From Ianthella basta (taxonomy: Eukaryota > Porifera > Demospongiae > Verongiida > Ianthellidae): a stretch of DNA of 64,000 nt. The stretch lies in the NCBI GenBank assembly GCA_964019415.1, contig OZ025877.1, forward strand, positions 4,105,242 through 4,169,241, read 5' to 3'. The notes under the pieces were generated by a model, which was not told the DNA's origin, made no database searches, and saw nothing but the letters and a program-made list of their open reading frames with translations. Both the position numbers and the translations under genes were made by a program. This document shows positions 10,535 to 22,115 of the stretch, piece after piece. Position 1 is the stretch's first letter, and every line of letters starts with the position of its first letter.

Positions 10535-10960
10535 TCGGCGCCTTCGGGGAATCGGCTCGAGACGCTCCATGCCAGTTGAGGGACTCGAGGGCTAGGTTAT
10601 TAGAGGGGTGCCGTTCGCCTAGCTGCCTTGCGGTCGAAAAGTGAGATGTCCTTCTTCCGTACTCCGCGGGTCGACATGCCATTTTTACAACTATCCACCG
10701 CCCCTTTACTACCGGTCATTGGCGGGCCTAATGCGATCCATGCCAGTTAAGGAAGTGGAGGTACTCGAACTTAGAGGGGTGTCGGCCACCTAGCTCCTCT
10801 GCAGCCGAAGAGCGCGCTTCCTTATTTTTCGGCGGCCCGAGACGCCATTTTTGACCACTCTTGCAGCCCTTGACAACGAACTGTATTTTAGTCCGCCACA
10901 AGAATGTGACGTCACTTCTTGTTGGCGTCGGTTTAGCCAAGCGTGGAAGTCCAGCTACTG
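10535..10960 (+). repeat. GC-rich island with an imperfect ~160-bp direct duplication
   Basis: A markedly GC- and CpG-rich patch in AT-rich surroundings. Two diverged copies follow each other: CCATGCCAGTTGAGG at about 10568 and CCATGCCAGTTAAGG at about 10738, each followed by AGAGGGGTG, a CACCTAGCTCC-like or GCCTAGCTGCC block, and CGCCATTTTTGAC or TGCCATTTTTACA. A palindromic TGACGTCA (CRE/ATF site) is at 10907-10914. It could be a promoter-type CpG island or part of a transposon. Confidence 0.6.
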
Positions 10961-12759
10961 TAACATGATGGCATTCATCTTGACAATAGTTATAGTATAA
11001 ATAGTTTTTTTAAGGCATAGTTGCACACTTACACAGTTGCGTGCAATAGTTGCAAATCAACTGTTTTGAGGCCTGAACTGCTTCTGTATGAATAATTATT
11101 AATTTTCAATTTACAATTCTAATGCTCCTTCAGACAGACAATCTACATAGCTAAACACCATATCATTGCACAGCCTGCTTAGTACATACATGAATCACCA
11201 CCTTGCACATACATGCCTTTAGCCAGTATGTTGAACATGATAGCATTAATACTACAAACTATACTGCAGGCATTGTCCCTTACTATGTGCACTGGCATGG
11301 TCTCCACTTGCTGGTACTTCATGCTATATATGGTGCAATCTGCTTAATGCTCCCCCCTACATACTCACATGCCATGCACACATGACATTGCAGATACCAG
11401 CATACTGCCCAGCTGACACCAACGCACTGTCACACAACATGCTAGTGTTGGCAGACAGCTAGGCGCTGGCATACTGTCATGCTGTTTAGTTTGTTCTAAT
11501 GGTGCTTAGACTTACATAAGCCCTTCAAGTCCTATATTTAAAAGAACTGTTGTGTACTGCCTAATGTTGTCTTGACTGGGACTAATGAAATTGATAATGG
11601 CTTACTTAACACGAGGGGATTCTTGCTAATGCATGCATGGTCTTAATCCCACCCACTAACTCAGTGGGTGGGCACATCCTTTCAGGGGACCATATATATG
11701 CACACCAATTTATCATAAGCATGTACCGCGTGTATATACATAATAATTATGTGCATTATGATGTGTGTATGACGACCAAGCATGTGCACGTGCGTGAGCA
11801 TATGTGTGTGTGTGTGTATGGGCAAGTGTGTGTGGCCGCATCATTATATGATTTGAGTTTATTTACTCTTAGGAGACCAAAATGCATGGTACTGTTCCAC
11901 GTCATGATTTCAGGTCACGGTGCGATGACAAATCACGTAATGAGCTTTTATTATTACACTTTGCCTTGGAACATGCAGTAACATACATACATGTACCAAA
12001 CCATCAGGGCAAGGAGTTCCCCTGCTTGAGTATACCTAAGCTCCTATTTTTGCTTGATGCTCAAACATATACTATATTTTTGTTTTACAAAGTTGTTCTT
12101 CAATCTCTTGCTCTCTTTAATTTGCAACTTGTCTATGTGTATATGGTTAAGCATATTCATGGCCAATGCAAATGAATAAATATTGCTTACAGAGCCTCAA
12201 CCAAAAGAAGGAAGAAATTCTGTATGTGTGTGCGCATGCGTGCGTGTACATATGTATGTGTGTGATGACGTAGATATGCCTTTATGGCTTGTGCTAGTAG
12301 ACTTCCACTAAGTGTTAGGTCCTAGCAAGGAAAGATTGCACTACAAAGGCAAAATGGCACCTAGAACCTAATGCTGAACATGGACAAAGCTGAACCTTGT
12401 GTATTGAGTAAGTAGAAGGTTAGTTCATTCCGCTAAATATAGTGTAACAATTAGGAGTTGCCAGCTTGCACAAGAAAATTTAAGTGTGAAATGACCTCAA
12501 GTTTGAAATGAATTCTTTGTGGCTAGTGGTAGAATCTATTACCAAACTTCACTAATCAAATCTTGAATAATTGAAATCAATCAATCAACCATGCAATCAG
12601 TCAGTACAGATGTTTCTCTAATACTGGAGGTCAGCCTTACATATCTTATACATGCTAAATGATAGTTAGAGGATGTTATATGCATAGATACTAAGTGACT
12701 TTATAGTTATATGAAATTGTCAGTCCATCTCACTCTGGGTCTTCCTCTAGGCCTTTACC
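10961..12759. other. Intergenic or intronic, no gene seen
   Basis: AT-rich with a dispersed repeat at 11490-11700 (listed separately) and GT-rich runs at about 11800-11830 and 12220-12262. Open frames here have no splice or domain support. Confidence 0.5.
11490..11700 (+). repeat. Dispersed repeat, copy 1
   Basis: Shares ordered blocks with 18941-19125: TTCTAATGGTGCTTAGA, AACTGTTGTGTACTGCC, TAATGTTGTCTTG, GGGATTCTTGC and CTCAGTGGGTGGG. A weaker relative lies at 21975-22115 and the first bases of another at the right edge of the window (63985-64000). Confidence 0.7.
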
Positions 12760-14124
12760 ACTCAATCTCACAGGAGTTGCCTGTCTGGTGGCATATGGGG
12801 GCCTGTAGATGCAGCAGTCTATGAGTCTGCTGTAAGTCAGGATTAAGGTAGTTACTATTTTACTGTACACTTGTTCATTGATCATCTACAATTGTCATAC
12901 AGCTCGTATCATGTACAAAATGTCTCTCTTTCTCCCTTTTATATGCCTCACTATAATTATATTTACTGTATTTGATCTTGGATGGGGACAGGTTGAAGGT
13001 TGAGAGATTGTCAGTCATTCTTCGAGATGCTCTAAGTCGTTCAACAATTGAAAATGAGAGACCAATACTTCCTCGTGACTTGGAAATGGCAACTAAATTT
13101 GTAGAAATTGTAGCTAAGTGAGTAACTATAAGCAAAGCCAGCCTGTCAGATACTGGCCCAGCTGTTTCTTATACAGTATATCCCATATACCTAACTACTC
13201 ATATTTTCCCTTTGTCACTATTATACCCACATAACTATACTACTATCTGTTACGAAATGCAGCCTCTCCGAGAACAATGGTCTATTAAATGGTAATGACA
13301 AAGAGACAGAGAGCGGGCAACAGAAGAAGGTACACATGAATTATATATACACGAAATGTAATAATAAGCAATTGGAGATTTTGCAACTGTACGTATGATA
13401 TGCAGGTTATTGCAGACATTGTCAGCACCCTTCTGGATGAAAAGAACGAACCAGCTTTTGCAGTGACAGATAAGGTAGATAGTCAATTATGTTGTGAAAA
13501 TTATATAGAAGTATTATATTTTTGATGTGACTGTTGTGCATGTGCATAACAATAGTATTATCATAGACAACTGACATTGACCATTGAGCATAGTGCATTA
13601 TGTAAGGTACACCATTTCTTTCCTCTCTGGACATGCATTTGTGAATGTCTCTATTAATGTGAATAACAAATCCAGACAGCTTCCACAAGGCTTCTTAAGG
13701 CAGCTGAAAAGCTGGCTAATGCAATCACATCTTCACTCACTGCCCGACAAAGCCAGTGTCACCATTTCAAGACCTAACTTAGGTAATTCAAACATGTTCG
13801 ATTCTTTTCCTCTATCCCATCATTTCATCACTTTGTCTTTTCTGCAGCACTACATGGCTCAAGGTATTCCGTCAATGATATGCAAACACATGGTAGTATT
13901 CACTTTCCAGATGCTTCAGTACAGCTACCTCAGTTCAGGAAACCAGAAAATATTCCCCGAATATAATTTCCTTTAGCATTTGTTTCCAGAGCTCGAAGTA
14001 AGAGAGTTCCATTTGCGGACAATAAGTCACCAGTGGGAGACTCAATGGTAGAACTGGTTAATATGGTCATGAACAACATTGAGGATTACCTTCCAGTTGC
14101 AACAATAAGTGGTGGAAACAAGAG
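12760..14124 (+). pseudogene. Pseudogene: HormR/GAIN part of an adhesion GPCR paralogue
   Basis: Exon-by-exon copy of 51560-52983. The HormR end (to 12847) keeps RSCLSGGIWG but has lost a Cys codon (TGT to TAT) and 8 bases, giving a frameshift to TAA. The next exon (about 12970-13117) lacks its 5' part and acceptor. Exons 13263-13329 and 13406-13474 are intact. Exon 13676-13782 is one base longer than its paralogue (107 versus 106), a frameshift. Exon 13848-14124 carries an in-frame TAA where the intact gene has AAA. The homologues of the last GAIN exon and of the GPS exon are absent. This was once the membrane-proximal ectodomain of a receptor and can no longer encode it. Confidence 0.87.
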
Positions 14125-15672
14125 GTGATAAACAAATGCCAATGCCTACCATAGTTTGTATTACATTCTGGCTGTATTGTCCTCATCACTGGGCTGTGTC
14201 TAGTTGATGGTTAAAGTATAAACCAAATTTGACAGTAATATTCTTGTTTTGCCTGCTTTAGCACATGCTAGGTAAAAAAGAAGTCAAGCATTGCTTAGCA
14301 CTGCCACAAATTAGCATTGTATATATGATTTTTAATGCCAGTTACCAGATCTAGACAACATAAAATGACCATGAAGTCATTGTGGAGTGAAAGAGACTAT
14401 GGTTGCAATGTCATTCAACTGTGCATTTACTAGCAGTAAAATTGATCATTTATAGCTAAGGCGGTCACGATAGAAGTAGAACACCACATTCAACGTTTAG
14501 TGGAACACAATACCATACATTTTCTTTATTATATTGCTGTTGCACATTGCTGTGGCAATTAACTTGCAATGGATACTGGACTGGAACCTCTATATTGATG
14601 GTATTGTGTTGTACTGAAAGTTTGATTTTGTACAAGAGGTACGGTGTGACTGTAACTTAGTGATAAAATTACCCCGGGTTGCCAAATGTTTACACATCTC
14701 TGAGATTGCAATAATGGCAGTGGTGGTCATGGTATAAATGTATAATGCCATGCATCAGTTTTATACCTGCTAAGAAATGAGCATGCCGAATCATTTATAA
14801 TTAGCCATTGCATGTGCACTAAATTGTATTAGACATTAATTCAAACATTCTGAAGGCAAACATGCATTTTGTAATGAAGCATCTATAGCTACATCCCACA
14901 GCAGACAATATTCTGATACCACTTGAAAATTAGCAATTTCAAGGATGTACACTGACAGTCTGTAGTTCATAATTATGGAATCTTGAAATTTGAGTTAGAG
15001 AGCTAGCTATTGGAAGGGGTATAGCTGGGAACATTTAGAAAATGGATATTTCCCAGCAGCTTTGGGGATGTCTGGATGTCTTCTTATCAGTGTTGCACAT
15101 GCAGTGTATTCTTTTTCTTCAATTATTTGTTGAGTGTAGTGATTGGATAATTAAGCAAGCGATTTTGCAGAAATGTAATGCAAACTTTATTTAATGGCAG
15201 CACAGGTACCTGCTGAAGTATATCACCATTAATTTTGCAGATCATAGAATTCTGCTCGATTTCCTACACATCTCCAATACATACAGTATGTAACTTAGAG
15301 CAAATTTGTATTAGTGAAGGCAATAAATTATATGCAAATCATGATCAACTTGCCATTATTCCTTGACCTTCGAACCTGTATAATATCCTTCTTCGTGCTG
15401 CCATATAAGAGATGACAAGGAAGAGTGTCAGGAAGTTCCAACCCTGGTATTTGAAGAACTACACTAACTGTCTTTCTCATATAGACGATTGACATTGCGT
15501 GCTGTCTAAACATTCTACAATTACAAGCCATTTTGGATACTTTAAAAAGGATTACACTTTCTGATCAGACAATGCACATAATTATGCAGATGCAATGTAA
15601 TGTAAGACATAAACATTCCCTATAGCTAGCACCTGAACATCAATGAAAATTTGCTGCCACACTCATCCACAG
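14125..15672. other. Spacer of the broken receptor copy; TM1-TM5 exons missing
   Basis: No GPS or TM1-TM5 exon was found. Bases 14785-15310 are a near copy of 58381-58925 (shared AATCATTTATAATTAGCC start, shared TCTGGATGTCTTC block), so this spacer was carried in the same segmental duplication. An imperfect inverted repeat (ACAATACCAT / ATGGTATTGT) lies at about 14507-14608. Confidence 0.7.
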
Positions 15673-16600
15673 GTGTCTGTTGAAGGCCACAGTCATCCTT
15701 GTTCCTGTACTTGGCTTCACCTGGATCATTGGGCTGTTTGCAGTGGGGGAGGAGGGGAGAGTCTTTGCCTACCTCTTTGTCATTGCCAATGTGTTTCAGG
15801 TGTGAGAGAGAGAAGGAGATCAATGGATTGAAAGAGTGCGCATAGAGGGTTAGAAAGTGTGGATTTGCATCCCTTAGACTACAAATGCATTCACTATATA
15901 TGCTAGGAAACTTCTACATTGTGTCCCTAAAGATTTTGTCATTGCCAACTTTCTTCTATATACCCATTACATCCCTACCATTGTAGGGATTGTTCATATT
16001 TCTGTTTCATGTCGCAAGGCATGAGAAAGTGTGGGAAAGATAAAGGCAAAGCTTCCTAAACTGAAGGTATGCATTGTCAAAATAAAGTTTAATGTGAATA
16101 CCTGCATGGTGTTCATAATATAGCCACTATAACAAAGCTTGTATGTGAGATAGGTTTCAGGTTCATTCATTGGTTAGACTGACTGGCTGCATAATTTTAT
16201 GTACATTACTATATGAATTCATACAGTTCATATAAGAGCAGGTGACAGGCCTGATCTTGCATTTATATAGTTACAATGATATTCAAATAATTATAATTGT
16301 TTAATTAATAGTTAATCATATTGTTTCACAGGACTTGAGTACTGACCGTACAAGAACAAACACAAACTCTACAGGTATACTCAGTTTTTTCCTGTGCACT
16401 GTCTGCTCTTGATCTAGCTACTAGCGATGAATAATAATTTATACATACTGTGTCGTTTCCTCATCCTTCAGCCACCCTTACACGGTCCACTTGGAGGACA
16501 GGAGACCTTGAAAGCTCCAAGCATTCTGCTTCCATGGCACACGCAGAAACAATTGTTGATGGCAGAAGAGAAATGGAGTGCAGCGGGAATGGCTTCATCT
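15673..16600 (+). pseudogene. Pseudogene: TM6, TM7 and tail of the broken receptor copy
   Basis: TM6 exon 15673-15799 (127 nt) is intact: KATVILVPVLGFTWIIGLF. The TM7 exon 15987-16066 is 80 nt rather than 81; one G is missing in the GTGTGGGGG run, so the frame meets TAA after HEKVW. A short tail exon (16332-16374) and the start of the last exon (from 16472) are present. After GGGAATGGC (about 16598) the sequence switches to text homologous to 61145 onward, so the C-terminus, including the terminal tyrosine motif, is deleted. Confidence 0.87.
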
Positions 16601-16969
16601 TAGAATGATGCAATTATGGCATACCGAGTGCAAGTGCATAATACAGATTCCTGATTGCACAAACTGTACAATTACTGAATGCAGTGACAATAATCCGGCA
16701 TTCCTAGCTATTGGGTGCCATGCAATCACAATGGCTTGTTTACACTTACCTTATTCAATTTAAGCATATTTTGACATCATATATAGCTTCGTATCCACCT
16801 AGCCCAAGAGAATAAAATGATATATAAAATCAAATCTCATAGCTATGTGGAACGATGCAGGTACTATGAAACTGACCAATATTGTTTGGTATTACTCAAT
16901 TGTGGAACTATGATTGGGCAAAAAGCAACGACTATATAGCATGATCATATGACATACATACATACATAG
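16601..16969. other. Non-coding part of a segmental duplication
   Basis: Aligns with about 61147-61520 downstream of the third receptor copy (CATCTTAGAATG, GTGCATAATACAGATT, GCATGATCATATG). No coding sequence seen. Confidence 0.65.
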
Positions 16970-17400
16970 AACAAAGTCTAATCACTGGATAATATGCCTA
17001 CCAGCCTTCTACACCTTAGTGTTTCAGGAGGCTGGGGGGCCGGAGCCCTATTGATGGCAACCAGTGATCGCCCTCCCCCATTACTAGTCATCCTACAAAG
17101 ATGGAAGAGCCACAGACAGTTGTTTCACCCTGATTGGGACTCATCAGTGTGGCGTACTGATGGAATGCAGGATGACTAGTCACTCTTGTATCCCCCACCA
17201 GTTAAACACTTGTTGTTTCAACAAGAGTGAATATTAATGGGATAAGGCTAAGTCATGAGCGTGACTCGCGCGGGATTATCTCAACAATCCCGTGCGAGTC
17301 ACGCTCATGACTTAGCCTTCCCCATTAATTCCCCCCAGCCTCCTGAAACACTTCGGTGTAGAAGGCTGGTAGGCGTAATATCCAGTGATTAGCCTTTGTT
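16970..17400. mobile_element. Foldback/MITE with long terminal inverted repeats and a nested hairpin
   Basis: Outer arms of about 70 bp: 16970-17040 (AACAAAGTCTAATCACTGGA start) and its reverse complement at 17331-17400. An inner pair ACTAGTCATCCT / AGGATGACTAGT lies at about 17083 and 17169. A third, central hairpin has arms 17232-17277 and 17286-17329 of about 45 bp. No transposase. The paralogous block near 61510 lacks this sequence. Confidence 0.8.
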
Positions 17401-17649
17401 CAACCTAGCCCGGCCTGGCCGTTGTAGTGGCTTACTGCAATGAACCGACCTCTCACATACATACATAGTAGCTACTACTGCCTTCAAGAATGCATGGAGA
17501 TATGAAGATTGAGGAGCCTACTTATGCAAATGCCAGGGCCATGCAAATAATGAGAAAATGTGGGATAGCTTAGCTCACAGCAATTAAACTGATTACGTAC
17601 ATAGCTACAGAGGAACTTGAGATCAGGAACTTGAATATTCATTAAAATA

Positions 17650-18420
17650 GAAAATGGTGTGCCTGCACACTTGATACAATGTCAGGAGTGCCATTTCTTC
17701 TGCATTGTGTGGAGTTGCAGCAAAAGGTACATATGCATGGAGTTGTGTCTGCTATTCCCACTGGTAACATCTTTACTTTGCATCCATGTCTTGTGTTCAA
17801 TATGCATGTTTAGTCTGTGTGTGCGCGCGCGTGTGCGTGAGTGTGTGCATGTGCATGTGTTTAGGTGACTGTTCTGATTTGCTTCTTCCATCAAGGAATG
17901 AAGGCTATGATTCACGTAGATGGATCCCTCTGAAACAGATTCGTGTGCAGAGTGGACTGAGACAGGTTGCTGCATGGACCAATACTCTTCATCCTATTCA
18001 GTAGCCTGGTGACAGATCACTGGCAGGCGAGGGTGGAGGGAGCTGAATGTGCGGGCATCCAGCTGAGTTTCAAGTACGATCAGAAGTTATTCTGCAGGCA
18101 CATCAGAAATGCAAACGTAAGAATACCTGCTAGCAATTTGGGGTAATTTGTGAGCCATTTGCTGCCTGTTCACTGATGACAGAGAGGGACAACGCCCAGA
18201 TAGAAAACTGTGATGTATGCCCTAAGAAGTTTAGAAGAAAGAGTGACATGAAGAGACACAAATGCCTGGATGAAAGGAGTAAACAATTATGTGATCAGAA
18301 AGGTGCTAGCTACTTAGCGTCAAACTTGCAGCAAGTGATTCAAAAGCAGAGGTGGTCTGTCCATACACGGATGTTGGCCTTCAGAGAACTGGTGGTGTCC
18401 ATCAGGAACTAGCACAAGAC
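17650..18420 (+). mobile_element. LINE remnant with C-terminal zinc-finger segment, copy 1
   Basis: Same element as 61740-63300, with larger internal deletions. RT-related text appears at about 17893-18000 (SEQI-like LKQIRVQSGLRQ) and about 18060-18110 (QLSFKYDQKLFCRH). It then jumps to the C-terminus at 18200-18300: CDVCPKKFRRKSDMKRHKC, a C-x2-C ... H-x4-C-type finger typical of the 3' end of this retroelement. GT-rich repeat follows. The zinc finger belongs to the element, not to a host transcription factor. Confidence 0.75.
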
Positions 18421-18480
18421 TTGCTGTCCTTCACAGAGCTTGCAAGATGATTATACGACTGCAATACAACAGGACAGGAT

Positions 18481-18590
18481 AGGTGTGTGTGTGTGTGTGT
18501 GTGTGTGTGGGAGTGGGTGTGTGTGGGTGTGGGTGTGTGGGTGTGGGTGTGGGTGGGTGGGTGAGTGTGGGGTGTCTGTGGGGTAGGGGT
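18481..18590 (+). repeat. GT/GGGTGT microsatellite
   Basis: (GT)n grading into G-rich GGTGTGGGTGTG repeats; same position relative to the LINE end as the larger array at 63351-63620. Confidence 0.95.
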
Positions 18591-18940
18591 GCTATGAGCT
18601 GAATGAGTGGATGGTTCGGAGACACGAAACTCTTGCAAACCCAATAGTCCTGTGCATCTTGGCGTATCCTTCAGCCCATCAGTAATCCCAACTATTTTAA
18701 CTATTGAACATGCATAGGGAATTGCTAGCAAGTAGTTGGAGTCCAAGGGTGCCCCAGTGCCACACGAATTCTCTGACTTGACATATTTGTCAATTATCAA
18801 TATCTTTGGAAGACACAGTTAACTTCTCTTGTAGTACCAATTGCACACTCAAAGAAATTTGAAGTGGAACATGAAATTGCTAGTTTTCATGGGAATGGAC
18901 CAGAAGTCCATACATTTGGTATAGCAGTGTAAGGCCGTTG

Positions 18941-19125
18941 GTTTGTCCTAATGGTACCTAGAACTGTATAAGCCATTCTGGTTACAAAATCTTAGGGCTG
19001 TTGTGTACTACCTAATGTTGTCTTGTCTCTGGCTAATAACATGGAAATAAATTGGCTTAACTGCAAGGGATTCTTGCAAATGAGCTTTGTCCTTCATGCC
19101 CACTCACGCAGTGGGAGGGTACTTC
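18941..19125 (+). repeat. Dispersed repeat, copy 2
   Basis: Ordered matches to 11490-11700 (TCCTAATGGTACCTAGA, GGCTGTTGTGTACTACC, AATGTTGTCTTG, AGGGATTCTTGC, CGCAGTGGGAGGG). The last bases of the window (63985-64000) match its start. Confidence 0.7.
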
Positions 19126-19992
19126 CTTACTTGAAAACAAACACACCATTGTAACTAAGCTAAGCATTGCAATAATGTGCATGTATACTTTATGTACATG
19201 CAACTCCATACAGGTCTGATCTGAACAGAAGTTAGGCATAATACTATCCTTAACAGAGAATGCAATCATATGTACTATAACAGCACATTACAAGTACAGA
19301 TAAAAGTTAAAGTGGATCATCTTGTACCAGTCATTTCTCACAAACCAATTGCCTTGAAATGAAATCTTCTAACATTTTGTTTGCACAAATCTGTCATGGT
19401 TGAATATATCTTAGAACTGATGTATATTTGTCCTTTGGGAAGAGGTATGTATGTATAGCATAATTATTACTTTGAGTGTGAATGTGGGAGAGAGAGATCA
19501 AGTGCATATCATAATTATTATTAGCCCAGAAAGGTTGCGTGCAATATGCTAAACTTGCTGTTGTATTTCTCACTAATGGCCCATCCATGTCTCACTTCGG
19601 ATGCATGACTTGTGCATAGACCAGGATGCCTGATCTAAGTTAATGAGGAAACCAATGACCAGATCACTGCATTGGGGGGGGCATGAGGCAAGGCTATTTG
19701 AGCTTGGTAGAAAACAAGACAATCCCCATCACAAGATGAATAGAATGTAGCATCATTCAGCAGGAAAGTAATCTCAACAGCCATACCTGCAGTTTCTTGA
19801 AGCACCCAACAGAACGGTGCTTCTAGAGAGAATATGACAAGAAAATGCATACTTATCAGAGTGATTTATCCCCTTGCAACCAGTGTGTCATGTAAGGTGA
19901 CTCAGAAGCAGGATGAGATAAACTCACACACATAATATGTATAAGCACATAAGCACACATACACACAGACACTCACACCATAATATATATAT
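19126..19992. other. No gene seen
   Basis: AT-rich, no splice-supported frame or domain. A CA-rich stretch lies at about 19925-19980 just before the foldback element. Confidence 0.5.
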
Positions 19993-20395
19993 ATAGCACA
20001 TGTTCATGAGGGGCGCCAATCCCCCTAGGAATTATACTATTTCTTAATTTATTTACCTTAGATTAGTGGTGTATCTTGTAACTTACACTGTATATAACAT
20101 ATAATTATATAGTACATATTTTTTACAGCAAAATTGCTATAGCCTAGCTAACTATTCAACAATACACATACACAGGAAAGAGTCACTATACAATTACATA
20201 CTGCAGAAAAAATTATGTGGCACTAGAGCCCAATATATAATTATATATATATATACAGTGCAAGTTACAATATACACCACTAATCTAAAGTAAATAATAT
20301 AATATAATATAATATAATATAATATAAATAAATAAATAAATAAATAAATATATAATTCCCAGGAGGGTTGGCGGCCTGCATGAGCATGTGCTAGG
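19993..20395. mobile_element. AT-rich foldback element
   Basis: Left arm from AGCACATGTTCATG (about 19995) through GGCGCCAATCCCCCTAGG and TTAGATTAGTGGTGTAT to about 20095; right arm is its reverse complement from about 20250 (ATACACCACTAATCTAA) through CCAGGAGGGTTGGC to CATGAGCATGTGCT at 20392. The centre holds (TA)n and TAATA/AAAT simple repeats. No coding capacity, so a MITE-like foldback. Confidence 0.78.
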
Positions 20396-20572
20396 TATGG
20401 CTTTGAAGTTTGGGAGATTTTAAGACTTTTAAATGAGACGGAATTTTTAATTAAGTCTTCATTCTTCTACAAGCAGCCTGCAAAATACTAATATAAATGC
20501 ACATAGGAGAACACTTAATGTATGGTGCATTTATATTGATGCATAGTGGTATCTTGTATATTAATGCAACTG

Positions 20573-20950
20573 GGCTCGTTGAGACATGAAACTTGGTGGA
20601 CACATCCAAGTGGTCCACCTTCCTATGTTATTAGCGGGATTTCTTAATTAGTCTCAAAATGGCCGACATATGTGAGGTGTACGATTTATTTAACCAGCCA
20701 GGCCCGCTCAGTCTTGACACTTGGTGGACCTAGCCAGATAATCCAACTGTTTATGTCATTAGCAGGATTTCTTAATTAGTCGCAAAATGGCCGAGTAAAG
20801 CGAGGTTCAATGCATATCCCACCTACCTGGCCCCGCTAAGTCTTGATACTAAGTGGACATAGTTAGATGGCCCATTTGCTCGTGTCATTAGCAGGATTGC
20901 TTAATTACTCACAAAATGGAGGCGATGTTTTGAACAATCACATTTTGACG
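20573..20950 (+). repeat. Three tandem ~127-bp units
   Basis: Units start at about 20573, 20700 and 20828. Each has a CTTGGTGGAC- or CTAAGTGGAC-like block, then TTAGCAGGATTTCTTAATTA and CAAAATGGCCGA (third unit CAAAATGGAGGC). The units are diverged but collinear. Confidence 0.8.
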
Positions 20951-21135
20951 CCAATTTGTAGGCATTTGCTGCTATGCTGGAGCAGAGCAGCACCCACATG
21001 TACACTTCTTCTCATGCACTCGCAATTCAATGGCATGCCCTTAGGCAAGCTTACAATTGCTTGCTGCAGCGTGCATTCCAATGGCAGCGGTGCAGGTTCT
21101 GACTGGCTGTAACTTGCATGTGCTGGCCCGGAGCC

Positions 21136-21310
21136 ACTGTAACTTGCACTGGTGGTCTTTTTCAATGACCAACTAGCGCAGATACTCTACTGGCACATGT
21201 GGTGGTGGCTACTGTAACTTGCACTGGTGGTCTTTTTCTATGACCAACTGACGCAGATACTCTACTGGCACAGGCGGTGGTGGCTGTGATATTGTAACTT
21301 GCACTGTGTG
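21136..21310 (+). repeat. Tandem ~75-bp units (two plus a partial)
   Basis: ACTGTAACTTGCACTGGTGG ... GGTGGTGGCT occurs at 21136-21210 and 21211-21285, then a partial copy from about 21293 ending in a GGTGGTGGTGGCGG run. Confidence 0.85.
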
Positions 21311-21326
21311 GTGGTGGTGGCGGTGG

Positions 21327-21352
21327 TATATATATATATATATATATATATA
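21327..21352. repeat. (TA)n dinucleotide run
   Basis: About 13 TA units between the 75-bp repeats and the following inverted repeats. Confidence 0.95.
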
Positions 21353-21431
21353 CCGTTACCAAGGAAACCATGTTTTCTCAGGCTTATATCACCTATTTGC
21401 ACATGGTTTTCTTGGTATTGGTATATATTAT

Positions 21432-21500
21432 ATAAAGACCTCTTGAAGGGGCTGTATTGGTGATATATCACCTAATACAGCCCCTTCAAGAGGTCTATAT
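21432..21500. repeat. Near-perfect 30-bp hairpin
   Basis: Left arm 21436-21465 (AGACCTCTTGAAGGGGCTGT start) pairs with 21466-21496 with a single one-base bulge and almost no loop. It sits beside a second inverted repeat (ACCATGTTTTCTCAGG / CACATGGTTTTCTTGG region, about 21350-21425). Confidence 0.88.
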
Positions 21501-21974
21501 AATTACATAATATTATATAATTATGTATTATATATTTATATATACTTGCTGACAGGAATCACAGGTGTGTTTCCTTGAAACATGGCATATGGGCACTGCA
21601 GTATCTTATCATTGTTTGACATAATTTTGGCTGATGAGAGCAATTGATGAGAGCAATTCTTCTTCTCACACGTCCTTTAATATGTAAGGCTTGGATCCCA
21701 GCCTTGCCGAAGTAACATGTTAGTAAGTTACCCTGCAATCTGCTATTCATGTGTATGTTATGCTGCAAGGTATGCAAATGGGGAAACAGCTTAGTTTATC
21801 ACCTGTAACCTATAATTATAACAATACAGAAACATGATTATTTACACTGGAGTGGCCATGCTCACAGAACGGTTATGTCATAAATTGGAACAGACAGCAT
21901 GCACTATGCACTATATTAACCTAAACTTGCTATAACAGGGTTATGATTGCAGTAACAAGCCATTGAACGCCCAT

Positions 21975-22115
21975 AGTGGGAATGTTTATGTACTTTTAAA
22001 TGCTGTCTTGTCTGCATCTAATTGTAGTGAATATGGTGTGCTTTGAGACTAAAGGTTTTGTTCTAATGGAACAGCTTTACACAGCCACCTATAGCTCAGT
22101 GGGAGTGCATATCCG
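21975..22115 (+). repeat. Dispersed repeat, diverged copy 3
   Basis: Weak, partly rearranged relation to 11490-11700 and 18941-19125: AATGCTGTCTTGTCTG, GTTCTAATGGAACAG and AGCTCAGTGGGAG. Lower confidence than the first two copies. Confidence 0.4.

Noticed and set aside
13584..13976. 130-codon frame as a gene
   Set aside because: It is a shadow frame over pseudogene GAIN exons; the homologous frame is different and contains a frameshift and a TAA.
18176..18412. Host zinc-finger protein
   Set aside because: The C-x2-C ... KRHKC segment is the known type of C-terminal finger of a LINE and the same text ends the LINE copy at 63115-63175.
20573..21310. CRISPR array
   Set aside because: Repeats are long, diverged and contiguous with no unique spacers, in a eukaryotic context.
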